Positions 1-5,795 of a DNA stretch of 5,795 nucleotides are shown piece by piece; positions within the stretch are counted from its first letter, which is position 1; every line of letters starts with the position of its first letter. The stretch is from Desulfobulbus sp. (GTDB lineage: Bacteria; Desulfobacterota; Desulfobulbia; Desulfobulbales; Desulfobulbaceae), in the NCBI GenBank assembly GCA_011051825.1, contig DRKH01000018.1, positions 1-5,795 on the forward strand, written 5' to 3'. The notes below the pieces were generated by a model. That model worked only from the letters and a program-made list of their open reading frames with translations, did not search any database and was not told the origin of the DNA. The translations under genes and the position numbers were made by a program.

Positions 1-624
1 CCTGCCGGCAACATCGGCCACCACTTCGGTCAGCCTCTGCAGGGGACCGGCCAGCATTCTCGACAGATACATGGCGGTAATAAAGGCAAGAAGAAACAGA
101 CCGCCCGTGATCAGCAGGGTCAGCTGGATATGCCCCTTGATAATCTGATGCACATCCCGTTGATCATCAATCAGATGGATAGAGCCGGTCACCCTGCCGC
201 CGGATACAATGGGAATACGGATATGTATGAGGCCGAGTGCCTCAAAAGAGAGCTTGTTATGTTCCTCTTCATGCCAGAAATCCAGGTCGGCAGGAAGCAT
301 TTTCTTTGCGTTCGGGCGGCTGTATGAGGCAAAAAGCGCTCCTTCCGCCGTGTATATTCGAGCCGAAACAATAGAGGAAAAGGTGGCCAGGCGGGCAAGA
401 TTTTCAGTTGCGGCCTGGGAGTCGTCAAATTCCATGGCCGGGACGGTTTCGGCAGCGATCAGTTTGCCGAGGGTAGACAGGGTATGGAGCAGATTTGCCC
501 GGGTCGCCTGAACGTCTCTGATAAAAAAAACCGTGCTTGATGTTACCAGCAGGACCAGGGCAAGAGCGGAAAGACTGATTATCAACTTCAGTCGAATGGA
601 GAGATTTGCAAACCAGTGCTTCAT
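1..624 (-). CDS. CHASE8-HAMP membrane sensor protein, N-terminal part (cut by window edge)
   Basis: This is an inner-membrane sensor of which 208 residues are visible; the frame is open to base 1. Residues about 13-35 form a first membrane segment and about 165-187 a second. The stretch between them (about 36-164) is periplasmic and resembles the CHASE8 domain: a helical stretch with LGKLIAAETVPAMEFDD, then ENLARLATFSSIVSARIY and a GALFASYSRP segment. After the second segment, LAGPLQRLTEVV has the conserved Pro of a HAMP linker. Proteins of this layout (YfiN/TpbB, and many hybrid histidine kinases) pass a periplasmic signal to a cytoplasmic GGDEF or kinase domain; that output domain is outside the window, so diguanylate cyclase versus histidine kinase cannot be decided. 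The ATG overlaps the stop of the upstream YfiR-family gene as ATGA and has a GGAGAG ribosome site 8 bases upstream, so the two are probably translationally coupled. The domain calls are by pattern recognition. Confidence 0.88.
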   Translation of the reverse strand, partial: MKHWFANLSIRLKLIISLSALALVLLVTSSTVFFIRDVQATRANLLHTLSTLGKLIAAETVPAMEFDDSQAATENLARLATFSSIVSARIYTAEGALFASYSRPNAKKMLPADLDFWHEEEHNKLSFEALGLIHIRIPIVSGGRVTGSIHLIDDQRDVHQIIKGHIQLTLLITGGLFLLAFITAMYLSRMLAGPLQRLTEVVADVAGR

Positions 625-1178
625 GGCTTTTGCTCTCCGGACAGAACGGTTGCAAGACTGAGCAGACGGGAACTGATAATCAAACCAGCCCTGCGCACAC
701 TGTCTATATTAATTATAAACCGGATTTTATTTTTCTTTTTAACCAGTTCTATCATCCCTCCTCTACCGGCAAAACCCTGGATATCGGAAACGGTCAAGAC
801 CCCATGACCTGCAAGTTGGGCCAGGACACCCGCAAGTTGCTCCTGTCGGCTATGACTGATAAAGAGAACCTCGCAGTCGGTTTTGGCTGAGACGGAATCC
901 AGAACGTCGAAGGTTACATCCCTGTCTCTGATTGTTTTTCCTGCAAGTTTGCCCAAGGACCCGGCCATGGGGTCCTGGCGACCGAGAAGGCAGATTTTTA
1001 CAGGACCGGTCGCCATCTTTGCCGGCCAGGTGACATACTTGCCGAAATTATAAATATAAGCTGCTTTCAGCTGCGCCTCTTCAGCCTGTCGGCCGGCAAT
1101 GACCTGATCAGGCTGAAAGACCAGCAGCAACCCGAAGCAGAACAGGAGCACGGGTCGTAGAAAGCAATGAGAGAACAT
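621..1178 (-). CDS. YfiR family (DUF4154) periplasmic protein
   Basis: This is a 185-residue predicted periplasmic regulator of the YfiR/DUF4154 family, whose best-known member binds and inhibits the CHASE8-HAMP-GGDEF cyclase YfiN. Residues 1-28 look like a Sec signal peptide (hydrophobic core 10-21, likely cut after VIA at 28). Family signatures follow: LKAAYIYNFGKYVTWP at 37-52, the SDIQGF-A-GRGGMI segment at 131-143, and a C-terminal RFIINIDSVRRAGLIISSRL at 153-172. The mature part has just two cysteines, 63 and 102, which could form one disulfide. I chose the ATG at 1178 because AGGTGA stands 8 bases upstream; a GTG at 1190, directly after the receptor's stop, is possible in frame but has no comparable ribosome site. 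It lies 12 bases after the TonB-dependent receptor gene and overlaps the CHASE8 sensor gene by 4 bases, so all three probably form one operon. I saw no missing family segment. Confidence 0.93.
   Translation of the reverse strand: MFSHCFLRPVLLFCFGLLLVFQPDQVIAGRQAEEAQLKAAYIYNFGKYVTWPAKMATGPVKICLLGRQDPMAGSLGKLAGKTIRDRDVTFDVLDSVSAKTDCEVLFISHSRQEQLAGVLAQLAGHGVLTVSDIQGFAGRGGMIELVKKKNKIRFIINIDSVRRAGLIISSRLLSLATVLSGEQKP
633..638 (-). promoter_or_regulatory. Ribosome binding site of the CHASE8-HAMP sensor gene
   Basis: On the minus strand GGAGAG lies 8 bases before the ATG at 624, inside the last codons of the YfiR-family gene. It supports this start and the ATGA overlap between the two genes. Confidence 0.7.
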
Positions 1179-1186
1179 GGCGTTGT

Positions 1187-1192
1187 TCACCT
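1187..1192 (-). promoter_or_regulatory. Ribosome binding site deciding the YfiR-family start
   Basis: AGGTGA on the minus strand overlaps the TAG stop of the receptor gene and lies 8 bases before the ATG at 1178. The same bases contain the GTG at 1190 that would otherwise be a longer start, so the strong match favours ATG. Confidence 0.65.
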
Positions 1193-3260
1193 AGAAATCG
1201 AGTGTCAGCCCGGCATAGATGCTTAACGGAACATCACTGTTGAGCAGGGCATCGGTTGAGGGGTATTCGGTATGTTTGGAATCAAAAAGATTCCTGCCCA
1301 CCAGGCTGAGCTCAACGCCGCTCAAGGGACGCCAGGCAAGACGAAGATCCAACCGGATATATTCCGGCACCGGCTCGACCGGATACTCCAGCCGTGAGGC
1401 ACCATAGAGGTACATGCCCAGGTCCATGTCGGGCCTTGGCGTCCAATCCATGGAAAACGTATAGAGTGCTTCGGGTACCCGCCCTGCGAACTCCTCGTTC
1501 AGGAAATCCGCGCTCCCGGGTATCTCATCGGTTTCAATCCGGATAGTTGAATAGTCAGCCCGGAATCTGAGGGCGTTGATCGGTTTCCAGTCGGCAGTCA
1601 GTTCAATTCCATAGCTGTGCCCGGAGACATTGTTGGCCATCTTCATGCCGGTACGCAAGTGGGGTACCGGTTCGAGGGCAGGAGATGACGGCAGCAGCTC
1701 AAAGCCGCGCACATTGTCATACTGGTTATAGAACAGGGCGACATCCACACTGAAAACAGGTGTCAGTTCACTGCGGAAGCCGGCCTCATAGGCCACTAAG
1801 GTCTCGGAATCCAGATCCGGATTGCCGACCACCCAGAAACCGACCAACTGGTCGGGATTCCCGTCCACCGGTATATATCCGCCTTCCAGGGTCATCTCCT
1901 GCTCACCAATGGAGGGGTTGCGGACCGCCCTGGAAACAGCGGCCCACAGGCTGTTACTGTCATTGACGTTCCAGAGCATGCGCAGTGTCGGCTGCACTTC
2001 AGAACCGGTGAAGCTCTGATATTCAAACTTGCTGCCCAGGGTCAGGAAAAGCTCCTTTTTCAGCAGGGCGATTTCATCCTGAAAGAAGAAGCTGTAGAGG
2101 TAGTCGGTGCGGTTGTTATGGGCGACCTTGAAGTTGGTTTTCCCCTCTATTTCAGCTGTGACATACCTGTACCTGAAGCCGTAGATTACATTGTGCCGGC
2201 TGCCGACCGCAAGCTGATGCTGCAGGGCCAGATCAAAGGTGTCCAGGTCCGAGGAGTAGAAAAACGAGTCACGATGGGCATCATCAAAGTACATTTTGAG
2301 ATCGACCTGATTGCCGGTACGGATCTGCCGGCTCCAGGAACCGACCAGGTTCCAGCCCCGGCTGTCATCATCTTTGCGGACCAGCGTGCTGTATGGCGGT
2401 GCAGGAAAGACCTCAACCATGTTTTCCTCCACCGTGCTGTCAAACATGCCCCCCTGAAGGCTGAAACCGTCTCGGGAACTCGGTTCCCAGTCCGCACGAA
2501 AACTGCCGTGCCCGACCTGGAGACCGTCATAATTTTCCGATCCGTCCGGCCGGTCGAACCTGGTCTGTCGCCGATATTTCGCACTTACGCGGTAATGGGC
2601 CTTGTCGTTGATTGTACCGCCGTAGCGTATTCCGGTCAGGGGGGAGTTGACGGTTCCGGCAACCACATTGATATGGGTCCCCTGGGTCTCTGCTGCCGTC
2701 TTGGTGATGATGTTGATCACCCCGTTGACGGCATTGGCTCCCCAGATAGCGGCGCCGGGGCCGCGAATGACCTCGATCCGGTCGATATCCGCCAGGACCA
2801 GATCCTGATCTTCCCAGTACACCCCGGCAAAGAGCAGGGTATAGATGGAACGGCCGTCGATCATTACCAGCAGTTTGTCACCATAACGGCCGCTGCCGCC
2901 GCGGATACTGACCGACCAGGCATTTCCGTTGATACGGGAGACCTGCACCCCGGGAGCAAGGCGAAGAATTTCAGGAAGTTCAGTCAGACCTGAGCGGCGG
3001 ATCATGTCCTGGTTGATGACAAAGACGGCGGAACTTATATCACTGAGTCGTTGGGTCTTTTTGGAGGCCGAGTAGACCTCTATGTCCATGAGTGATTCAA
3101 GATCCATCTCTATGAGTGGATCCGCCAGAGTGTCAGGCGGAGGTGTTTGGGCGTGAACCGGCAGAAAGCATCGGGCCCAGAGAAAGGCGGTAAGAACGAG
3201 TGATTTTTTTGATATACCCATAATCCTGTGAGCGAACCTCTTGCTGTTTCCATATTGCAT
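1191..3260 (-). CDS. TonB-dependent outer-membrane receptor
   Basis: This is a 689-residue outer-membrane receptor/transporter of the TonB-dependent family, within the family's usual length. A signal peptide ends near VHA-Q at residue 38. A short acidic segment, MDLESLMDIEVYSASKK (52-68), typical of a subgroup of these receptors, precedes the plug at about 73-188. Plug signatures include LPEILRLAPGVQV, VSIRGG, LVMIDGRSIY, IEVIRGPGAAIWGANAVNGV and INIITK. The rest (about 195-689) alternates like a 22-strand barrel and ends in LTLDF, with the terminal Phe used for outer-membrane insertion. IEVYSAS may act as the TonB box; that is inference. The substrate cannot be read from the sequence. The start is uncertain: ATG 3260 has no clear ribosome site, while ATG 3221 gives a more compact signal peptide (MGISKKSL...) but its AGGA is only 2 bases away. 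The gene is first of an operon with the YfiR-family and CHASE8 genes, so a sensing role is as plausible as nutrient uptake. Confidence 0.95.
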   Translation of the reverse strand: MQYGNSKRFAHRIMGISKKSLVLTAFLWARCFLPVHAQTPPPDTLADPLIEMDLESLMDIEVYSASKKTQRLSDISSAVFVINQDMIRRSGLTELPEILRLAPGVQVSRINGNAWSVSIRGGSGRYGDKLLVMIDGRSIYTLLFAGVYWEDQDLVLADIDRIEVIRGPGAAIWGANAVNGVINIITKTAAETQGTHINVVAGTVNSPLTGIRYGGTINDKAHYRVSAKYRRQTRFDRPDGSENYDGLQVGHGSFRADWEPSSRDGFSLQGGMFDSTVEENMVEVFPAPPYSTLVRKDDDSRGWNLVGSWSRQIRTGNQVDLKMYFDDAHRDSFFYSSDLDTFDLALQHQLAVGSRHNVIYGFRYRYVTAEIEGKTNFKVAHNNRTDYLYSFFFQDEIALLKKELFLTLGSKFEYQSFTGSEVQPTLRMLWNVNDSNSLWAAVSRAVRNPSIGEQEMTLEGGYIPVDGNPDQLVGFWVVGNPDLDSETLVAYEAGFRSELTPVFSVDVALFYNQYDNVRGFELLPSSPALEPVPHLRTGMKMANNVSGHSYGIELTADWKPINALRFRADYSTIRIETDEIPGSADFLNEEFAGRVPEALYTFSMDWTPRPDMDLGMYLYGASRLEYPVEPVPEYIRLDLRLAWRPLSGVELSLVGRNLFDSKHTEYPSTDALLNSDVPLSIYAGLTLDF

Positions 3261-3282
3261 GAAAAATACACATTCTTACAGG

Positions 3283-3312
3283 AGTATATGCTAAAACCAG
3301 ACCTGTTTACAA
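3283..3312 (-). promoter_or_regulatory. Candidate sigma70-type promoter for the receptor operon
   Basis: Reading the minus strand, a TTGTAA -35 box (3307-3312, 4 of 6 consensus bases) and a TATACT -10 box (3283-3288, 5 of 6) are separated by 18 bases. Transcription would start near 3275, about 15 bases before ATG 3260 or about 55 before ATG 3221. The 105-base gap containing it (3261-3365) is the only real intergenic space in the window and the natural break between the aroK block and the receptor block. I saw no operator-like palindrome and no riboswitch there. Confidence 0.5.
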
Positions 3313-3360
3313 ATTTTTCTTCCAAGACCTCATCTGCTGTCAGGGAAAGACCCGGTTAAT

Positions 3361-3379
3361 CTCCATCAGTCTCCATCAG
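3361..3379. repeat. Short tandem duplication at the end of the DUF89-like gene
   Basis: CTCCATCAG occurs twice in a 10-base period (3361-3369 and 3371-3379), spanning the last codons and the TGA stop of the DUF89-like gene. Because the period is not a multiple of three, loss or gain of one unit would change the C-terminus. The repeat is short and could be chance. Confidence 0.5.
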
Positions 3380-5114
3380 CCAGGGCCCGGTCATACAGTT
3401 TGCCGACTCCGTACTCCCGCCGGCGCAGAAATTTTTCCCAGGAAGGACCGATAATCTGCATTTCAGGATATTTTTTCTGCATATCCTTGGCGATTTCCAT
3501 CTCCTTGGTACAGCCGGTGGAATAGGTGGCATCCTTTCCGGTCCATTCGGGGGGAACCTTTTCGCCCATGAGATCAAAGGCCTTTTCAATATCGGCAACC
3601 GATTGAAAGCGCCAGATATCGATAACGCCTGACCGTTGAAAAATCTCCCACATGTACATGATATCATCGGCGTCCATGCCCTCTTCAAAGTGCTCTCCAG
3701 GGTTAATAACAACGACATTATGGAGCGTTGCGCGCAAATGATCAACAAACACATTCAGTATTTTTTTTGCCATGTCCAGCTGCCCCGGAATGGAACCGAC
3801 AATTGCCGAATAAAACATGCAGGCCTTGCCCTGCTCCTTTTCCCTGCGGACATCCTGGATCAACTGTTCCGCCTTGCGGCGGAGGGCGACCTCGGAAAAC
3901 CGGATGGCACCGGGATGGTGTGGTTTACGAAAAATATCGACAACGCCCGGCTCGTGACTGACTATAGAGACCAGATCCCGGGTAAATTGAAAGTGATTGT
4001 TTATACATTCACGACTGCCGGGGCAGCGACTGATGACCAGGTCCGCCTCTTTGAAGGCACGGGCAAAGGTGACCGAGGTGAGCAGGGGGTTAAACTGTTC
4101 CTGGGTGCCGTCCGAGATCACCAGCAGCCGGTTGTCGCTGGCCAGGTGGCTGAGGAGGTTGTTTTTTGAAATTTTTTGATCAGCTATAAAATCAGCATCT
4201 TCAAGCAGGACTTCCAGAACCGGATCTTCCAGGAGGTCAACATAGGAAATCCGGTTAAAGAAAAACCCGTGCTTGACGGCAAGGATGACCTTGATCCCCA
4301 TCTTCATCAGCAAGCGGATAATGGCCAGGTCAACGACTATTTCTCCACTGCGGCCGCCAATCCAGAGAACATACGGCCTGCGTTTTCCTGAAAGCACGTC
4401 TTTGAGCCAGCCGCAGAGCCAGTCCCATCCCTCCGAACCAAGAGACTGGTTCAAAACCTGCTCAAGTTGCTCAGGGTCAGGCCCTGTATCCGAGTGCCAG
4501 AGTACGGACAGGGATGAAAGCAGGAGTAAGCGGCGGAGACGCAGCAGGTGCAGGCTGAGGTCAAGCTCATCAAGGGTGGTGCTGGCCCGGATATCCAGCC
4601 CGTCCAGGGAATTAATATGCTCCTGGAAGGTTGCACTCTCGAGAAAGGTGGCCACCCGCCGGTTTTCCCTTTCTTTTTCCACCGCAAGCGGCCTGCTGAC
4701 CTCACTGATGGTGGTAAAGATACCAAGCAGTCTCTTTTCCATTCTCCCGGGCAGCTGCACCTTGGAAGAGGTCTCATGTTGAAATTTTATAGAGAGCAGA
4801 CTGAGTAGAAACCGTTGTTTAAAGCTATCTGTAATGACCGCTCTGACCAACCTTTCCAGCCGGTTCCAGATCTCCATATAGGCCGTGGTGAGCAGGCTGT
4901 CGGCCCGTTTTTCAATAATAGCGGCAAACAGCTCATCGGAACAGGGGTAGTAAAACGGTTCCCCGTCCATGTGAATGATAAAATTCAACTGCTCCGGCGA
5001 GGCCACCATGTCCGGAAAGGCTTCGTAGGCAAGATGGTTTTCAGTGTAAAAATTTGTAAACCAGGCATCCCGGTCCGGATCTTCTCCCTTGACATACGGT
5101 ACTGTTCTGTCCAT
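3366..5114 (-). CDS. DUF89/ARMT1-like domain protein with degenerate metal site
   Basis: This is a 582-residue soluble protein with no signal peptide or membrane segment. Residues about 246-375 resemble the DUF89/ARMT1-like fold of metal-dependent damage-control phosphatases: VLWIGGRSGEIVVDLAIIRLL (249-269) matches the family's YLxDNAGEIVFD block, KVILAVKHGFFFNRISYVD (275-293) matches the VVRGxPILNDAxxED block, and EADLVISRCPGSRE (356-369) matches the ADLVIxKGQGN block. The Asp-Asn of the first block is Gly-Arg here (254-255), the Asp of the second is Arg (288), and Lys-Gly of the third is Arg-Cys (363-364), so family-type phosphatase chemistry is doubtful. Residues 1-240 are mostly helical, rich in Leu/Arg around 185-203, and unrecognised. 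The tail (about 410-582), with NPGEHFEEGMDADDIMYMWE and WTGKDATYSTGCTKE, is also unrecognised. The ATG lies 10 bases after the aroK stop with only a poor ribosome site (AGG one base away), suggesting coupling to aroK. The fold assignment is moderately secure; the function is unknown. Confidence 0.85.
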   Translation of the reverse strand: MDRTVPYVKGEDPDRDAWFTNFYTENHLAYEAFPDMVASPEQLNFIIHMDGEPFYYPCSDELFAAIIEKRADSLLTTAYMEIWNRLERLVRAVITDSFKQRFLLSLLSIKFQHETSSKVQLPGRMEKRLLGIFTTISEVSRPLAVEKERENRRVATFLESATFQEHINSLDGLDIRASTTLDELDLSLHLLRLRRLLLLSSLSVLWHSDTGPDPEQLEQVLNQSLGSEGWDWLCGWLKDVLSGKRRPYVLWIGGRSGEIVVDLAIIRLLMKMGIKVILAVKHGFFFNRISYVDLLEDPVLEVLLEDADFIADQKISKNNLLSHLASDNRLLVISDGTQEQFNPLLTSVTFARAFKEADLVISRCPGSRECINNHFQFTRDLVSIVSHEPGVVDIFRKPHHPGAIRFSEVALRRKAEQLIQDVRREKEQGKACMFYSAIVGSIPGQLDMAKKILNVFVDHLRATLHNVVVINPGEHFEEGMDADDIMYMWEIFQRSGVIDIWRFQSVADIEKAFDLMGEKVPPEWTGKDATYSTGCTKEMEIAKDMQKKYPEMQIIGPSWEKFLRRREYGVGKLYDRALADGD

Positions 5115-5124
5115 ACCTGCGCTA

Positions 5125-5640
5125 TTATAGTTTTTTTATTCTCTTTTGCAGTTCATCGGCCACGTCTTCGATGGTCCGCCCTTCCACGGAAATTTCAATA
5201 TCCGAAACCTTTCTGTACAGGGGCAATCGCTGTTTAAACAGGGCCCTTGCCTGGTCGAGATCCTGGAGCAGGGGACGTTTTTTTATCTTTTTTTCCGCCT
5301 TGGGGTGGGCCATGATTGCCTCCAGGATCCCCTCAACGCTTGAATGCAGATATACAATCTTGCCGAGCTTTGAAATATTGTTGACCTGAAAAAAACCGCC
5401 GCCGGTGGAGACAATGGTATTGCTGACGTTTTTTCTCAGCCAGTCTGCGGTCCGCTGTTCAAGCTCCCGGAAATACGGTTCGCCATGTTCTGCAAAAATT
5501 GTCCGGATCTTCATCTTGACCATGGTCTCGATCAGATCATCGGTATCAACGGTATATCTTCGGGTCCGGTCGGCAAGGGCGCGAGCGGTGCGCCCCTTGC
5601 CGACCCCCATGAATCCGATCAGGATGATATTTTTAGCCAT
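5125..5640 (-). CDS. aroK: Shikimate kinase family protein with variant P-loop
   Basis: This is a 171-residue cytoplasmic protein of the length and layout of shikimate kinase, which phosphorylates shikimate with ATP in chorismate synthesis. Residues that bind shikimate are present at the usual positions: Asp32 and Asp34 in VDTDDLIE, Arg58 in YFRELE, Gly80-82 in STGGGF, and Arg138 in RLPLY. The lid arginine is Arg122 in RPLL. The P-loop reads GFMGVGKGRTAR (9-20): Lys15 is kept, but the Ser/Thr that normally follows and helps bind Mg2+ is Gly16, and the next Thr is Arg17. The lid is also unusually lysine-rich (KAEKKIKKRP, 114-123). Activity may therefore be altered or the true substrate different. 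I chose ATG 5640 because AGGAAGG lies 8 bases upstream; a TTG nine codons earlier is unlikely. It overlaps the end of the preceding gene by 8 bases and is followed 10 bases on by the DUF89-like gene. Confidence 0.92.
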   Translation of the reverse strand: MAKNIILIGFMGVGKGRTARALADRTRRYTVDTDDLIETMVKMKIRTIFAEHGEPYFRELEQRTADWLRKNVSNTIVSTGGGFFQVNNISKLGKIVYLHSSVEGILEAIMAHPKAEKKIKKRPLLQDLDQARALFKQRLPLYRKVSDIEISVEGRTIEDVADELQKRIKKL

Positions 5641-5795
5641 TTCTTTCACCTTCCTGATTACGTACAAAGCTCAGCTTTTCACAAATCAGGGATAACATCG
5701 CTTGTTCATCCGGATTGCAGAACCCAGTAAATTCATCACAAATTCGCTGGGTTCGTAATACCCTTTGGTATTCAGCGATGGTATCCCTTGTATCA
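5633..5795 (-). CDS. Unrecognised protein, C-terminal 53 residues (cut by window edge)
   Basis: An open frame enters from the right edge and ends in TAA at 5633-5635, within the first codons of aroK (8-base overlap, ATGGCTAA). The visible 53 residues are hydrophilic and look helical, with segments such as EYQRVLRTQRICDEF and DEQAMLSLICEKL; there are three cysteines and no motif I recognise. The minus-strand frame beginning at 5795 contains early stops. Overlap with a well-supported start, and the aroK ribosome site lying inside it, argue for a real gene co-transcribed and translationally coupled with aroK. The base composition looks more AT-rich than aroK. I cannot tell whether it is a small protein or the tail of a large one, and a 53-codon open frame alone is weak evidence. 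Confidence 0.6.
   Translation of the reverse strand, partial: DTRDTIAEYQRVLRTQRICDEFTGFCNPDEQAMLSLICEKLSFVRNQEGERNG
5649..5655 (-). promoter_or_regulatory. Ribosome binding site of aroK
   Basis: AGGAAGG on the minus strand, 8 bases before ATG 5640, is a near-ideal Shine-Dalgarno match. It decides the start against the upstream in-frame TTG at 5667, and lies inside the last codons of the preceding gene. Confidence 0.75.
5720..5754. repeat. Interrupted inverted repeat (possible RNA hairpin)
   Basis: GAACCCAG (5720-5727) is perfectly complementary to CTGGGTTC (5747-5754). Inside, AATT at 5730-5733 pairs in register with AATT at 5741-5744 around a 7-base loop. In minus-strand RNA the two intervening positions would be one G-U wobble and one C-A mismatch, giving an almost continuous 14-position stem. 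It is not followed by a U run, so it is not a standard terminator. It lies inside the upstream partial gene, about 80 bases before aroK. Confidence 0.55.
5757..5772. repeat. Perfect 6-bp inverted repeat with 4-base loop
   Basis: AATACC (5757-5762) and GGTATT (5767-5772) are perfectly complementary around CTTT. The element lies two bases from the larger inverted repeat at 5720-5754, so the two would form tandem hairpins in the transcript. It is small enough to be chance on its own. Confidence 0.4.

Noticed and set aside
1179..1190. GTG start at 1190 for the YfiR-family gene, directly after the receptor stop
   Set aside because: It is in frame, but the AGGTGA ribosome site is well spaced for the ATG at 1178 and overlaps the GTG itself. 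The four extra residues add nothing to the signal peptide.
2118..2993. Plus-strand open frame of 291 codons
   Set aside because: It lies fully inside the well-supported TonB-dependent receptor on the other strand, covers its plug and early barrel, and its translation shows no recognisable family. It is an antisense shadow of a codon-biased gene.
3313..3365. Possible terminator after the DUF89-like gene
   Set aside because: I found only a tiny GGG-TCTTT-CCC fold and no GC-rich stem followed by a T run on the minus strand, so read-through into the receptor operon cannot be excluded.
3636..4169. Plus-strand open frame of 177 codons
   Set aside because: It is antisense to the DUF89-like gene, with no known motif and no supporting ribosome site or neighbour. 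I treat it as a shadow frame.
5641..5667. TTG start extending the shikimate kinase by nine residues
   Set aside because: The ATG at 5640 has a strong ribosome site inside this extension, and places the family's conserved residues at their usual numbering.
1..5795. CRISPR arrays, tRNA or rRNA genes, insertion sequences, phage or toxin genes
   Set aside because: I saw no regularly spaced repeats, no cloverleaf or rRNA-like stretch, no transposase-like frame and no terminal repeats; nearly all bases are in the genes listed.

Overview
The window suggests a Gram-negative bacterium of moderate GC content: it has an outer-membrane TonB-dependent receptor, a periplasmic YfiR-family protein and an inner-membrane sensor with a periplasmic domain. 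The gene mix, especially a shikimate kinase followed by a long DUF89/ARMT1-like protein, reminds me of Desulfobacterota (Desulfobulbales-type sulfate reducers). That placement is an impression, not a measurement. All genes that I support lie on the minus strand, so transcription runs from high to low coordinates, and coding density is very high.

Right-hand block (5795 down to 3366). The 3' end of an unrecognised small or truncated-by-window gene overlaps the start of a shikimate kinase (aroK-like) by 8 bases. Ten bases after aroK comes a 582-residue protein with a central DUF89/ARMT1-like domain. These three genes look like one transcription unit. Both complete proteins carry unusual active-site substitutions. 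The kinase P-loop has Gly-Arg where Ser/Thr-Thr is expected, although its shikimate-binding residues are kept. The DUF89-like protein appears to have lost all three metal ligands known for that family.

A 105-base gap (3261-3365) separates the blocks. It holds a plausible sigma70-type promoter pointing into the left-hand block, and no convincing terminator.

Left-hand block (3260 down to 1). A TonB-dependent receptor is followed by a YfiR/DUF4154 periplasmic protein, then by a sensor with a CHASE8-type periplasmic domain between two membrane segments and the start of a HAMP linker, cut by the window edge. The spacings (12 bases, then a 4-base ATGA overlap) indicate a tight operon. In the known YfiBNR (TpbB) system, periplasmic YfiR restrains the CHASE8-HAMP-GGDEF cyclase YfiN, and the outer-membrane protein YfiB relieves this. 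Here a TonB-dependent receptor sits in the outer-membrane position, which suggests a three-compartment relay from a ligand at the outer membrane, through YfiR, to an inner-membrane output enzyme. The output domain lies outside the window and cannot be named.
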